From Maridesulfovibrio sp050916235 (GTDB taxonomy: Bacteria > Desulfobacterota > Desulfovibrionia > Desulfovibrionales > Desulfovibrionaceae), in assembly GCF_050916235.1 (NCBI RefSeq), contig NZ_CP104854.1, positions 124,001-188,000 on the forward strand: a stretch of DNA of 64,000 nt. Reading direction: 5' to 3'. Below, in pieces: positions 1 through 8,943 of the stretch. Each line of letters starts with the position of its first letter. Position 1 is the first letter of the stretch. Both the position numbers and the translations under genes were made by a program. The notes below the pieces were generated by a model. The model did no database searches. It saw only the letters and a program-made list of their open reading frames with translations, and had not been told where the DNA came from.

Positions 1-1314
1 GTCAAACCCGAGAGTTCCGGAAAAGCCTGACGCAGTTCCTTCATGGACTCCAATACCGGCCACCCCCGTGAACGTCCGTGAAAGCTCTCGCTTGAATATA
101 AATGCCAGCTGATTGACGTCCTTGTCGATCTTGTCGATACCCTCCCCTGCAGGCCTGTAAATATTCGTATTGGCATAGTAGACCTCGCCACGGGTCAACT
201 CATTAAGCTGCATGGCGAAGCTGCCGCCGAGTGTGGTGGTTATGGTATCGTTGGGCTGAAGGTATATACTGGGAGTAAGTTCCAGACGCGGTCTGCGTTG
301 CAGGAGAATACCTGCCAGAGCCTCTCTGGCATCCACATTGTCCGGTTCCTTGTCTATCAGCTCGGAAAAACCTGTGACAGCCCCAAGCCAGTCTCCCGCT
401 TCCTGCCGACCATATGCCCGCGCTGAAATGGACTCTATATCCCCCGGCCGCAGGCGAAGCAGATAACCCAATGTAGCCTGCTGCTGATCGAAATCTCCGG
501 TCAACAAACGCAGACGGGCTTCCTGCCTGAGGGCTCCTGCGGAAAGAGGCTCATCCTGCAGCCAGGCTTTCAACAGGACCGCGGCCTTCTCGTATTCATC
601 GTTATCCAGCAAAACCTCTATATATTCTTCGCGCAGATCAAAATCAGTCGGATATTGCTTGAGCAGTTTTTCGTACATCCTGAGCCCGTCGTTTATGTAG
701 CCACGCCGGATCATGATGCGGGCCATGATCACACTGCGCTGTCTCTCGGAAACCGCACGCAGCACATCGCGCTGATCCAGCTCGTAGAAAAATTCCTCCG
801 ACGTCCCTTTGAGCAACTCTTCTGCTGGTCTTGAGGGAGTTCCTGTCCCAGCCTTGATTCCATCAGTCCGGCCAATACCACCGGACACAGGGGCGGCCAT
901 AGGATTCACCGGAAGCGGAGTCTCTTTAGTACTGGCTGTCCGCTCATCAAGCAGAGTGCGTGACATGCTGCGGACCATGTAATCAAGCCCGACCCGTTTC
1001 CTGAAGACCAGCCCTACGATGCTGGCCTGACTCTTTGTAGGGTAGTCGCCAATCTGGACAACGCGCCACAGTTTTCCCTTTGAATCAAAAAGCCGCACCA
1101 CAGTAGGCTTGAACCCTTCTTTTTCAAGATAACTGACAAAATTCCAGGTGTTCTCCGCCTGATCAAAGGCACTGACCCGCACAGTCCAGATTTTTCCGTC
1201 CTTATCCGGGCCGGCAACAGGACTGTCCTGTGCCGAAGAACGGACAGGAATCAGAACCAGTTGCGCGGCAGCAACCGTCAGGAACAGAATCAATATGAAC
1301 GTCAGCTTTTTCAA
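1..1314 (-). CDS. SPOR-TPR outer-membrane barrel protein, PelB-like C-terminal part (3' end off window)
   Basis: 438 codons are visible and the frame is still open at base 1. A TTG start at 1314 is chosen because GGAAAGG lies just upstream and it falls right after the preceding gene's stop. An N-terminal signal peptide (about residues 1-30) is followed by a SPOR-like segment (about 42-115, beginning IWTVRVSAFD), TPR-like helices (about 160-340), and then, after about 350, alternating strand-like sequence typical of the start of an outer-membrane barrel (LELTPSIYLQ). In Pel systems PelB has TPRs followed by a C-terminal porin that exports the polymer. Here the TPR scaffold is the neighbouring gene at 1320-4145, so PelB seems split in two. 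SPOR domains normally bind denuded peptidoglycan. The Pel assignment rests on neighbours and layout, not on an alignment. Confidence 0.7.
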   Translation of the reverse strand, partial: MKKLTFILILFLTVAAAQLVLIPVRSSAQDSPVAGPDKDGKIWTVRVSAFDQAENTWNFVSYLEKEGFKPTVVRLFDSKGKLWRVVQIGDYPTKSQASIVGLVFRKRVGLDYMVRSMSRTLLDERTASTKETPLPVNPMAAPVSGGIGRTDGIKAGTGTPSRPAEELLKGTSEEFFYELDQRDVLRAVSERQRSVIMARIMIRRGYINDGLRMYEKLLKQYPTDFDLREEYIEVLLDNDEYEKAAVLLKAWLQDEPLSAGALRQEARLRLLTGDFDQQQATLGYLLRLRPGDIESISARAYGRQEAGDWLGAVTGFSELIDKEPDNVDAREALAGILLQRRPRLELTPSIYLQPNDTITTTLGGSFAMQLNELTRGEVYYANTNIYRPAGEGIDKIDKDVNQLAFIFKRELSRTFTGVAGIGVHEGTASGFSGTLGFD

Positions 1315-1319
1315 AATAA

Positions 1320-4145
1320 CTACCTTTCCAACTTCCCTGTATTGCTTTTCAGAAGTTTTTTTCCACCCTGCTTTCTGATAGCCCGTTCTGCAAGCCTGTA
1401 TTGCATAAGGGCATCAGAATCGCGTCCAAGAAAATTATATATTTCACCAAGCTGATACCGGGCCTCGGCATCATCGGGGACAAGTCTGAGATAGTGCCTG
1501 AACTTGGCTATGGCCCTCTTGTATTCCGACCTTTCACTGAAAATTATGCCCAACCCTTTAAGTGCCGTATGGTTATCCCTGTTAACCTTCAGTGCGGCTT
1601 CAAAAAGGCTGTAGGCATCGTCCTGATCATTGTTGAAAAGAGCTTCCGCACCGAGTCGGGAAAGCAGAATTTCATCAGTGCTATACTCTCTTCCCAAACG
1701 TTTATAAATAGCTGAAGCTTCAGCCCCTCGTCCCGCCAATTGCAAAGCCGAGGCCAGCAGAAAACCTTCAAAACGCGGCAACTTTTCCAGCCTCGTGTAA
1801 GGCTCCAGAATATCCAGCGCAGGGCCAGCCTCCCGGGCGTCAATATAGGCTCTGGCCAATTCAATACGTCCGGATTCAGGCAGGTGTCCTTCTCTCCACA
1901 GTTCCGTGTAAAGCTTGATCCTTTCCGCATTCATACCCGCAAAACCGTAGGTCTCGGCCAGCTTCAGCTTAAGCTCAATGTCGGACGGCTTAAGGGAAAG
2001 TGCCCGCTCATAGTAACCCACGGCCCGCTTATACTCCCCTGCATCGGTAAACGCAGTTGCCGCCTGCATGGCCAACTGGAAATTACGCGGTTCCTCGTCA
2101 GACATCTCTCCGTAAATTCCTGCGGCCACTGCAGGCCTGTCAGTCCATCCGGCCAGACGCGCCAGATCCTTACGGATCTGTTTTTTCTTGTAGCCGAGCG
2201 AATACAGCCTGTCGTAAATGCGGTACGCTTCCTCGGTCAGGCCTGAACTATCCGCAAACTCGGCCCACTTGAGGAGCATATCCAGATTTCTGCCGTCTCC
2301 ATCTGCAAACCTGGCAATAAGCTTACCGGCCTTATCGCCATCCCCTGCCGCGGCCCACACTGCTGCGGCAAGCATGGCAACCTGTTCGTCATGTGGACGC
2401 AGTCGCATTGCAGTCTCTGCCGCGTCCCTGAAAATATCCCGTTCACCGGTATAGGAAGCAACCTGAACAAGAGTCATCACATAGTCCCTTTCCCCACCCG
2501 TAAGAACCGCCGCCTTGCGGTAGTAGGGATATGCATCCTTCGGAGAATTCAGCCAGAGCATTATTTCCCCGGCCTGAGCAATGACCTTCACATTGCTGCC
2601 ATCAAGCGCAACCGCATATTTTGCGGCTTCTCGCGCCAGCTTAAGGTCCTGAGTATCGGAAGCGGCAAGCAGCATGTTGAGGACATCTTCTTCCAGCCCT
2701 TCCTTCTCAACAACCTGCCGGTAAAGCCTGTAAGACTTGGCCGGCTCCCCTGCTTCCCTCCAGGCCTCTGCCCCCTTACGCATGAGGGCTACATTTCCGG
2801 GACTGAATTTCAATGCAAGATCAACAGTTTCAGCCACCAGTTTATAATCGCGGGTTGCAATCGCAGTATCCACAAGGCGCTCATAATCGGCTACTCCGGC
2901 ATCCAGACCATTAATCACCCGCTTCAGAGTCTGGTAGGCCTCAAGAGGCTTATCAATGTTGAGCAGCACTTCGGCCCTGGTCCGCAGGTAGTCGGCATTG
3001 CTGTTCTGAACAGTCTCTGTTTCTGCTACAACCTCTGCCATGAGCTTTGTATCTGAACTGAACAGGGCTGCGCGCAGCATGTCGTGGGCATACTTCAGCC
3101 AGTTGTCCAGTTTCCGGGCCAGAGTCCTGAATATTTCGATCGCCTTGCTGCTCTTGCCTGATTCCATATAGACAGCACCGAGCTGCTCCTGATGCTCATT
3201 ATTATCAGGTTCAACTCGCACAAGCTGCTCAAGAGCGGTCTCTGCAAGATCATACCTGCCCACGGTTCTGGCCATCCAGGCCATCTCGGTCAGCAAAGGA
3301 ACGCTTTCCGGTTTCTCCCTGTATAAGCGCTGGGCATATTCAAGCCCAAGAGCATACTGCCCGGTCCAGCCGAGAACCTTAACCAGTTGTAACCTGTTGT
3401 CTATTCCGCCGGTATCATCATCAAGACTGGCGGCGAAGGAATAGCCTTCCTCCACCCTATCCATGGCCAAGAAATATTCTTCCACATAAATTGTATACTG
3501 CAGGGGATTGATAACATTCTCATACTCCATGGCAGCCCTGAACTGTTCCCCGACCACGAAAATTCCCCGAATAAGGTACTCAAGGTAGGGATCTTCACCA
3601 GCCGCCGATAACTCCTCACCCAGACGTCCAATCTCCCGGTTCAATGCCTTCAGGAATCTGTCGGTAAACTCACCTACTGCCTGCAGGCTGTTAAGCCGCT
3701 TGATAGCACCGACTTCCTGCGGCAACATATTGTAATACCTATAATACATTACCAGTTTTTTAAGAGGCTGCTCTTCATTGACCAGTATGGCCGCAATCCT
3801 TTCCCAGGTACGCATGGCTTCTGTAGGCATTACATTCCACTCATAAACCTGAACCAGCTTTTCAAGCACGGCCCTGTCTCTGGGCTTATGTTCCAGAACC
3901 CTGTTCAGGCTGGCAATGGCCTTGTCCGGCAAACCCCGCACAAGATACACATCGGAAGCGACTGTGAGCAGTTCAAGGTCGTCAGGGTCCTCTTCAAGCA
4001 ACTGGTCAATAAGATCGGTAGCTTTGGATACTTCACCGCCTTCAAGATAAAGCTCTACCATATCCCTGGGAAAGGGATAAATAAGCACGGTACTCCCGAT
4101 TATGATGAGTACGAATAAAAGTACCCGCCAGAGCCTTATGTTCAA
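1320..4145 (-). CDS. Membrane-anchored TPR scaffold protein, PelB-like N-terminal part
   Basis: 941 residues. One N-terminal membrane segment (about 8-24, LLFVLIIIGSTVLIY) is followed by near-continuous tetratricopeptide repeats to the C-terminus, giving an inner-membrane-anchored periplasmic superhelix. The start is TTG at 4145 and overlaps the upstream deacetylase stop (TTGA), suggesting translational coupling. The next gene, a TPR/barrel protein, begins 5 bases after this stop, again with TTG. In Pseudomonas, PelB is a single protein with a TPR stack that binds PelA and a C-terminal barrel; here those parts are on separate chains. Function as the Pel scaffold is inferred from position next to the PelA-like genes. 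Confidence 0.75.
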   Translation of the reverse strand: MNIRLWRVLLFVLIIIGSTVLIYPFPRDMVELYLEGGEVSKATDLIDQLLEEDPDDLELLTVASDVYLVRGLPDKAIASLNRVLEHKPRDRAVLEKLVQVYEWNVMPTEAMRTWERIAAILVNEEQPLKKLVMYYRYYNMLPQEVGAIKRLNSLQAVGEFTDRFLKALNREIGRLGEELSAAGEDPYLEYLIRGIFVVGEQFRAAMEYENVINPLQYTIYVEEYFLAMDRVEEGYSFAASLDDDTGGIDNRLQLVKVLGWTGQYALGLEYAQRLYREKPESVPLLTEMAWMARTVGRYDLAETALEQLVRVEPDNNEHQEQLGAVYMESGKSSKAIEIFRTLARKLDNWLKYAHDMLRAALFSSDTKLMAEVVAETETVQNSNADYLRTRAEVLLNIDKPLEAYQTLKRVINGLDAGVADYERLVDTAIATRDYKLVAETVDLALKFSPGNVALMRKGAEAWREAGEPAKSYRLYRQVVEKEGLEEDVLNMLLAASDTQDLKLAREAAKYAVALDGSNVKVIAQAGEIMLWLNSPKDAYPYYRKAAVLTGGERDYVMTLVQVASYTGERDIFRDAAETAMRLRPHDEQVAMLAAAVWAAAGDGDKAGKLIARFADGDGRNLDMLLKWAEFADSSGLTEEAYRIYDRLYSLGYKKKQIRKDLARLAGWTDRPAVAAGIYGEMSDEEPRNFQLAMQAATAFTDAGEYKRAVGYYERALSLKPSDIELKLKLAETYGFAGMNAERIKLYTELWREGHLPESGRIELARAYIDAREAGPALDILEPYTRLEKLPRFEGFLLASALQLAGRGAEASAIYKRLGREYSTDEILLSRLGAEALFNNDQDDAYSLFEAALKVNRDNHTALKGLGIIFSERSEYKRAIAKFRHYLRLVPDDAEARYQLGEIYNFLGRDSDALMQYRLAERAIRKQGGKKLLKSNTGKLER

Positions 4146-6265
4146 ATCCCGACAATCTCCACGGGTCCCGAGGAAAGGTCTTTCAGCTGCAACTCTCCCC
4201 TCTGGTTACTGGACAATTCCAACGGTTTTCCAGCCTTGCTGATAATCCTGTATTTCCTCCCGGATACAAGTCCGGCAACTGTCAGTCTTCCTTTACTGAA
4301 ACATTCAAAAACAAAACGTGCTCCTCCGGATGTTCGCTGGAAATCCCGAACCCACCCGGAAGCATTTTTCAGATAAGGAAAACCGTCATTTACATTCTGG
4401 CTGCTGCTCAAGACCAGTTCGGCACGCGCTGATCCCGGAACCAAATGAACAAAAATTCCTTCAGGCTGATCGTCGTAACCAAGAACGCCTGCACAGTTGC
4501 GTAAATCCGGGACCAAAGATTTCCCGTCCAGACGCACGCTAAGGCAGTCACCATAATCGGAAAAGACAAACTGCCCCGGCCCCTTCCTTTCAATCTTTCC
4601 ACTCAGGAAGCCGTTCACCATTCTTATGTATGATGAAGCGTAAACCCTAGCCGTATCCTGCAAAAGAACCCACTCGTATACATCCTCAAGAGCCTTGAGA
4701 GAGGCAAATTTCTCCCCGCTGTAGAAGTGGTAATAGATGTCGATGGGCATAACCCGACGCGGAGATCCGGTCCGTTTCATTGTCTCTACAATGTTTCGGA
4801 AACCGAAATACGGCCCGGACCAGAGGTTGGTCAGGATATTCTCGTTGGCCTGCCCGGTATAAATCTGGCTGTACCTGCCGAGTTCACGGTAAAGCGGAGA
4901 AACCCCGAAATATGAATTACGGCTGGCATCCATTACCGTATCCCCGCCATTCAGGTTGAGTATCCCTGCTTCCTTCGCAATTTCAGCCTGTTCAGGAATC
5001 GGATCGCACATGCCGGACCAGAGCAGCACTTTGCAAGGCTTGTCCGCCGGAGCAAGGTTCTCGGAAATATAATCACATGACCCGACAATCTCATAACGGG
5101 CATCAAACACATATCCCGGTTTCTCATACTGGCCGACAACAAAAGCTTCGGAATATTCTTCGGAATCTCGCAGCCTTGGGTTCCAGGCAAACGGATGGGT
5201 GTAGGAATGTGAGGCTGTCTCCACGTTCTCCATTTCAAAGAGAGTCCGGGCCTGCTCAATATTGTTGATGCTGCCCTTCACATCAGGGTTGATCTCACCC
5301 GCGATGACCGACGCGGAATTCGGGAAGTCATAACGGGCAAAAATCCTCTCCATTATGATTTCACCGCAGTTCTTGTTGTTATCGATTTCGGTGTAGCCCA
5401 CGAAGCCGTCACCATCGATGTGGGCAAAGGCCACCCTCAAGCCGTTGAGTGTCGTCGGGGTCAGAGCCGGGATTCCTTCCAGCCCGAGTGAAGTCCGCAG
5501 AAAGTCAAAAGGATTGAGGAACCACTGTTTCTTGAAATCAACAGGATCCTGCCAGCGCATGAATCCATTGAGGGCAAATCCGCCTCCAGGACCAACACCT
5601 ACAGCAGTTCCTGGGAGACCGGGACGATCCTTGCGCTCAACGGTCACCCATGAAAGGCTGTTATCATTCAACGGACTTATATCGATGTACATTTCCGGAA
5701 AGACAGGCAGCTTCCGCTCAAAATTCATTGTCCGTCCATCAACGGTCCCGTACTTAAGCCTTATCTTCTCGCTCGTTGCATTACCCTGATAGTTGAATCC
5801 CAGTCCGGCAAAAACGGATCTGATCCGTTCCGGGCTTACAGGCTCATCTTCAAGGCTGCGATATGCTCCCATACTTCCGGCAATTACTATTTTTTTGCCA
5901 TCTTTATGTTGTTGTTCAAGCCACTTGAGATACTCGGCAGGCTCATTCATCAGGTCAGCACCGAACGAGGTCAGAACCGCGGAATATTTCTCCATCTCCT
6001 GCTTGCCGGGCAACGGACGTTCGGCAACATCACGAATTTCATAAAGATACCCGAGATAATTGAGCGGCATGGCAAAGCCTTCAACAAACAGGTTTGCCCG
6101 TTTAGTTCTTTCTTCAGCACTATTGTAGAGAACCAGAACCTTGCGCTTAAGCGGTTCAGCAGCCACCCTTACCGGCACAGCCGCGAAGAACACTGAAACG
6201 GTCAGGAGCAGGCTAACGATAATTCGCATGGATAAAGACTTCATCAAGTGCCGGAGTGCTGACAT
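4142..6265 (-). CDS. PelA-like polysaccharide deacetylase, exported
   Basis: About 707 residues from the start chosen (ATG at 6265, with AAGGA ten bases upstream); ATGs at 6244 and 6229 are alternatives. A signal peptide (MRIIVSLLLTVSVFFAAVPV) is followed by a flavodoxin-like region opening RKVLVLYNSAEE and then a NodB-like deacetylase core. HIDGDG (about 282-287) corresponds to the catalytic/metal Asp motif and HSYTH (about 353-357) to the metal-binding His motif. The C-terminal part is beta-rich. This matches the deacetylase half of PelA, which partly removes acetyl groups from the GalNAc-rich Pel polymer in the periplasm. It overlaps the hydrolase gene upstream and the TPR gene downstream, so all are probably one operon. 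Confidence 0.75.
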   Translation of the reverse strand: MSALRHLMKSLSMRIIVSLLLTVSVFFAAVPVRVAAEPLKRKVLVLYNSAEERTKRANLFVEGFAMPLNYLGYLYEIRDVAERPLPGKQEMEKYSAVLTSFGADLMNEPAEYLKWLEQQHKDGKKIVIAGSMGAYRSLEDEPVSPERIRSVFAGLGFNYQGNATSEKIRLKYGTVDGRTMNFERKLPVFPEMYIDISPLNDNSLSWVTVERKDRPGLPGTAVGVGPGGGFALNGFMRWQDPVDFKKQWFLNPFDFLRTSLGLEGIPALTPTTLNGLRVAFAHIDGDGFVGYTEIDNNKNCGEIIMERIFARYDFPNSASVIAGEINPDVKGSINNIEQARTLFEMENVETASHSYTHPFAWNPRLRDSEEYSEAFVVGQYEKPGYVFDARYEIVGSCDYISENLAPADKPCKVLLWSGMCDPIPEQAEIAKEAGILNLNGGDTVMDASRNSYFGVSPLYRELGRYSQIYTGQANENILTNLWSGPYFGFRNIVETMKRTGSPRRVMPIDIYYHFYSGEKFASLKALEDVYEWVLLQDTARVYASSYIRMVNGFLSGKIERKGPGQFVFSDYGDCLSVRLDGKSLVPDLRNCAGVLGYDDQPEGIFVHLVPGSARAELVLSSSQNVNDGFPYLKNASGWVRDFQRTSGGARFVFECFSKGRLTVAGLVSGRKYRIISKAGKPLELSSNQRGELQLKDLSSGPVEIVGI

Positions 6266-7133
6266 AAGGCACGAATCCTTGTTTTCTGGAAAATTCACAT
6301 GCCGCGCTGACGGCCTTACTGTCAGCAGCTGGTGCATAATCGAGACTCAAGACTACAAGCTTGCGGTTGGCCTTGCGGGCCTCATCTGTTTTTGTAAGCA
6401 AAAAATCCCGGTCCGAACCGGATACCGGGACTGCGGAATCAGAATCAAGATCCATGGAGAAACTCAATCCTTCGATCAACAGATAATCTAGGTACGGGGC
6501 GGTTCTTCGGATAATCTCAAAACCGCGATTCTGGCAGAGCAGCATTCCGGGAAACTTCCTGTGGATGTCCCGAACCAGCTCAACGCAGGCACGCTCGGTC
6601 CCTTTGTAAGCATCAGGATCGCATCGCTGCATATCTATCGGAGAATCAAGCGTATCGAAAAAGAGCCCGTCATACCCACGTGCAAGAGCGTCGGGAATCA
6701 GCCGGGTCAGCACAAGTTCCCGCCACTCCGGACGGCGAACATCCACAACCCATGAATCCCAATTCTCGTTGTATCTTGAAAGAAGCTCCTGACTGCGGGC
6801 CTGTTCCAGATAAGGACTGTTCCCATGGAGTTCGCCAAGACTTACGTAGACCAGCACCTTCTTCCCCTGCCTGCGCAAAGGGACTGGGTCCTGCCCGGAC
6901 TCCGCAACAACGCAGAGATCAAAACCGAGCAGCTCCGAAGTGCGGTCATCACTGCCGTAATAACAGGCCCATGACGAAATGTGGCCGGAATTTCCCCCAA
7001 ATGCAATCCTGTACCCAAACAGGCTGAAACCTATCACGACCAGTACAGCGACTACTGCGCGGGCATTTCGGACATGGCCTGAACCATTTCCGCAAGGGTT
7101 TCCTGAGCTACGCTGTTGAGTGATTCCGTGCAT
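6213..7133 (-). CDS. PelA-like glycoside hydrolase (GH114/GH166-type), membrane-anchored or exported
   Basis: Up to 306 residues. A hydrophobic segment (about 26-46) is followed by a TIM-barrel-like domain with SLGELH (Glu101, probable catalytic acid as in the PelA hydrolase), GYDGLFFDTLDS (about 153-164) and QNRGF (201-205), all typical of the endo-alpha-1,4-polygalactosaminidase/PelA hydrolase fold. In Pseudomonas this domain and the deacetylase are one protein; here they are adjacent, overlapping genes. The start is uncertain. ATG at 7133 would overlap the upstream lipoprotein gene by 82 bases, with a GGAGG 12 bases away. GTG at 7037 removes the overlap but leaves a very short signal and no clear ribosome site. 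Likely role: trimming the GalNAc-rich polymer in the periplasm. Confidence 0.7.
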   Translation of the reverse strand: MHGITQQRSSGNPCGNGSGHVRNARAVVAVLVVIGFSLFGYRIAFGGNSGHISSWACYYGSDDRTSELLGFDLCVVAESGQDPVPLRRQGKKVLVYVSLGELHGNSPYLEQARSQELLSRYNENWDSWVVDVRRPEWRELVLTRLIPDALARGYDGLFFDTLDSPIDMQRCDPDAYKGTERACVELVRDIHRKFPGMLLCQNRGFEIIRRTAPYLDYLLIEGLSFSMDLDSDSAVPVSGSDRDFLLTKTDEARKANRKLVVLSLDYAPAADSKAVSAACEFSRKQGFVPYVSTPALDEVFIHANYR

Positions 7134-7612
7134 CCGAAAAAGCAGCCTCCGGTTTTAGATGAAGAAGACGCCCAAAGAATCTTGCCCGACGGAACATCAA
7201 GCATTTTCAGATTGATGCCCACGGTGGGACTCTGGTTAATACCACGCTTATACTGGTATTCGGTCACTGAACCGAAAATGACTGTATCTACGCCAAGCTG
7301 ATGCCCCATCTTCTGGGCAACAACATCCTCCATGACAAACTCAAGGTCATCCTCATCACCCTTGACGCGACTCAGCATCTCGGTGGACTCCATGATTTTG
7401 AAACGGGTGGACGAATACAGTTCAGTGGATAACAGATCGGAAACCATACGCCCGGCATTCGGGGTAGTAGTCAGGTTTACCAGTGGAAGCACAGCCACCA
7501 GACGGGCATCACTAGCAATACCCTGCGGCTGAACGTAGTCCTTCATGTAGGTACCGGAACAGCCGGCAATAAAAAATACAAGAAACAGAAAACTAAAAAC
7601 CTTATTTTTCAC
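7052..7612 (-). CDS. PelC-like outer-membrane lipoprotein
   Basis: 186 residues starting with GTG behind GAGGAGGGGGT. The lipoprotein signal ends FIAGC (lipidated Cys18). The mature part (ARLVAVLPLVNLTTTPNAG, later GVDTVIFGSVTEYQYK) has the alternating fold signature of the CsgG/TolB-N-like domains to which PelC belongs. PelC forms a ring at the outer membrane that guides Pel to PelB. It is the first gene of the minus-strand Pel-like operon and has its own candidate promoter at 7633-7661. Length is close to the roughly 170 residues of PelC. The fold assignment is by pattern; generic CsgG-like lipoproteins are the alternative. Confidence 0.6.
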   Translation of the reverse strand: MKNKVFSFLFLVFFIAGCSGTYMKDYVQPQGIASDARLVAVLPLVNLTTTPNAGRMVSDLLSTELYSSTRFKIMESTEMLSRVKGDEDDLEFVMEDVVAQKMGHQLGVDTVIFGSVTEYQYKRGINQSPTVGINLKMLDVPSGKILWASSSSKTGGCFFGCTESLNSVAQETLAEMVQAMSEMPAQ

Positions 7613-7632
7613 ACCCCCTCCTCTTGTTGTAA

Positions 7633-7661
7633 ATTCGACAGTGTCGACAGCAATGCGTCAA
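7633..7661 (-). promoter_or_regulatory. Sigma70-like promoter with overlapping palindromic operator for the Pel-like operon
   Basis: On the minus strand TTGACG (7661-7656) and TCGAAT (7638-7633) are separated by exactly 17 bases. A perfect 13-base palindrome, TCGACA-G-TGTCGA on the plus strand (7635-7647), overlaps the -10 and half the spacer. The GTG start is 20 bases downstream. A repressor bound here would block the promoter. The binding protein is unknown. Confidence 0.4.
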
Positions 7662-7897
7662 ACGGAGAAAACCCATTTATAACCGTTTTAAAATTTTAGA
7701 GTTTCTATAGACAGTTGCCCTTAAAATTTCGACTTGCATATTAGTGAGCATAATCCCAAAAGAACAATCTTGGAAGTATAACATTTAAAAATTTATGGGT
7801 TTTTACCATATTATCAACATAGTTGTCTTCAAATTTCCCCCATGCTGTGCTATTTTTCTATTCCGGCAACCAAATTAAACAGGCAAGGCAAAAAAGC
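7662..7897. other. AT-rich divergent intergenic region
   Basis: Separates the Pel-like operon (minus) from the second hydrolase (plus). Very AT-rich. No confident plus-strand promoter was found; TTGCCC with an ATATTA-like -10 near 7726-7755 is weak. No gene is visible. Confidence 0.5.
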
Positions 7898-8857
7898 ATG
7901 AAAAACAGCATGATAACCATCATGACGATTGTTTTCCTCATATCATCATGTGTAAGCGGCACCTCCAGCCACCGCGCAACGCAGGATTTTAGACAGCCAG
8001 AACAGACGAAGACCGCAATAAAATATGAGCAGCCAGCCATTACAAGCTGGGCATATGTACTGCAACACCCTTCCATAGCCGCACTGGCTGAGTCTCCTTA
8101 CAGGCTGATCGTAACCGACTATTCAGCTGACGGGTCCGATTCCAAAAGATTTACAGCGGAACAAATTGGAATACTCCACCGCTTCAACAAGACTGTACTC
8201 TGCTATTTTTCCATCGGTGAGGCCGAGGACTACAGATTTTACTGGAAAACAAGCTGGAACAGCCAGACCCCCGGATTTCTGGGGCCGGAGAATGAAAACT
8301 GGGCCGGGAACTTCAAGGTCAGGTACTGGCGCGAAGACTGGTGGGAAACGGCTCTAAAGCCATATCTTGACCGCATCCTTGAGGCCGGATTCGATGGGGT
8401 TTATCTGGACATAGTCGACGCATACTGGTTCTGGCACGAGCAGGGAATGGACATAAGAACCACAGCCGACGACATGGTCAAACTTATTGCCAGAATTGCC
8501 GACTACTGCCGCAAACGAGCCGGCAACAACTTCATTATCTGCCCCCAGAACGGGATGGGAATAATTGAAGCTTGTTCACCGGAAGACAAGGACCTATACG
8601 TCAAGACAATAAGCATGGTCGGCCTTGAGAGCCTGCTTTTCAATTACTATACAGAACAGGACCGAAATTACCGGCTGAAACTGGCTAAAAAATTTGCTGA
8701 TGCCGGCAAAACAGTTCTTACAGTAGAATACATATCCAAGGATCAGTATGCCGAGTACCTGAATAAGGTAAAAGGACTCGATTTCAGCCTTGTTCCTTAT
8801 GCTTCCCCGCCGGATGCGGCGCTGGAGACGCTGACCGATTTCTGGAAATACAAATAG
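7898..8857 (+). CDS. GH114-type endo-alpha-1,4-polygalactosaminidase-like lipoprotein (TM1410 family)
   Basis: 319 residues from ATG 7898. A TTG at 7823 is in frame but would place 25 unlikely residues before the signal. Lipoprotein signal with ISSC (Cys18). The barrel carries CYFSIGEAEDYR (likely catalytic Glu), GFDGVYLDIVDAYWF (likely catalytic Asp) and FIICPQNG, the set expected in the TM1410/GH114 family. These enzymes cleave GalNAc/galactosamine-rich polymers, the same chemistry as Pel. It is divergent from, and immediately beside, the Pel-like operon, so a role in cutting or turning over that polymer is likely. As a lipoprotein it probably acts in the periplasm or at the cell surface. 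Confidence 0.8.
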   Translation: MKNSMITIMTIVFLISSCVSGTSSHRATQDFRQPEQTKTAIKYEQPAITSWAYVLQHPSIAALAESPYRLIVTDYSADGSDSKRFTAEQIGILHRFNKTVLCYFSIGEAEDYRFYWKTSWNSQTPGFLGPENENWAGNFKVRYWREDWWETALKPYLDRILEAGFDGVYLDIVDAYWFWHEQGMDIRTTADDMVKLIARIADYCRKRAGNNFIICPQNGMGIIEACSPEDKDLYVKTISMVGLESLLFNYYTEQDRNYRLKLAKKFADAGKTVLTVEYISKDQYAEYLNKVKGLDFSLVPYASPPDAALETLTDFWKYK

Positions 8858-8943
8858 CAGTCTGCCTTTAAAATATTCGGACACAATTTGGAAATCCTCA
8901 CTTGTAACGATTAATCTGCATTGAACAGGAAAATGGAACGTAC

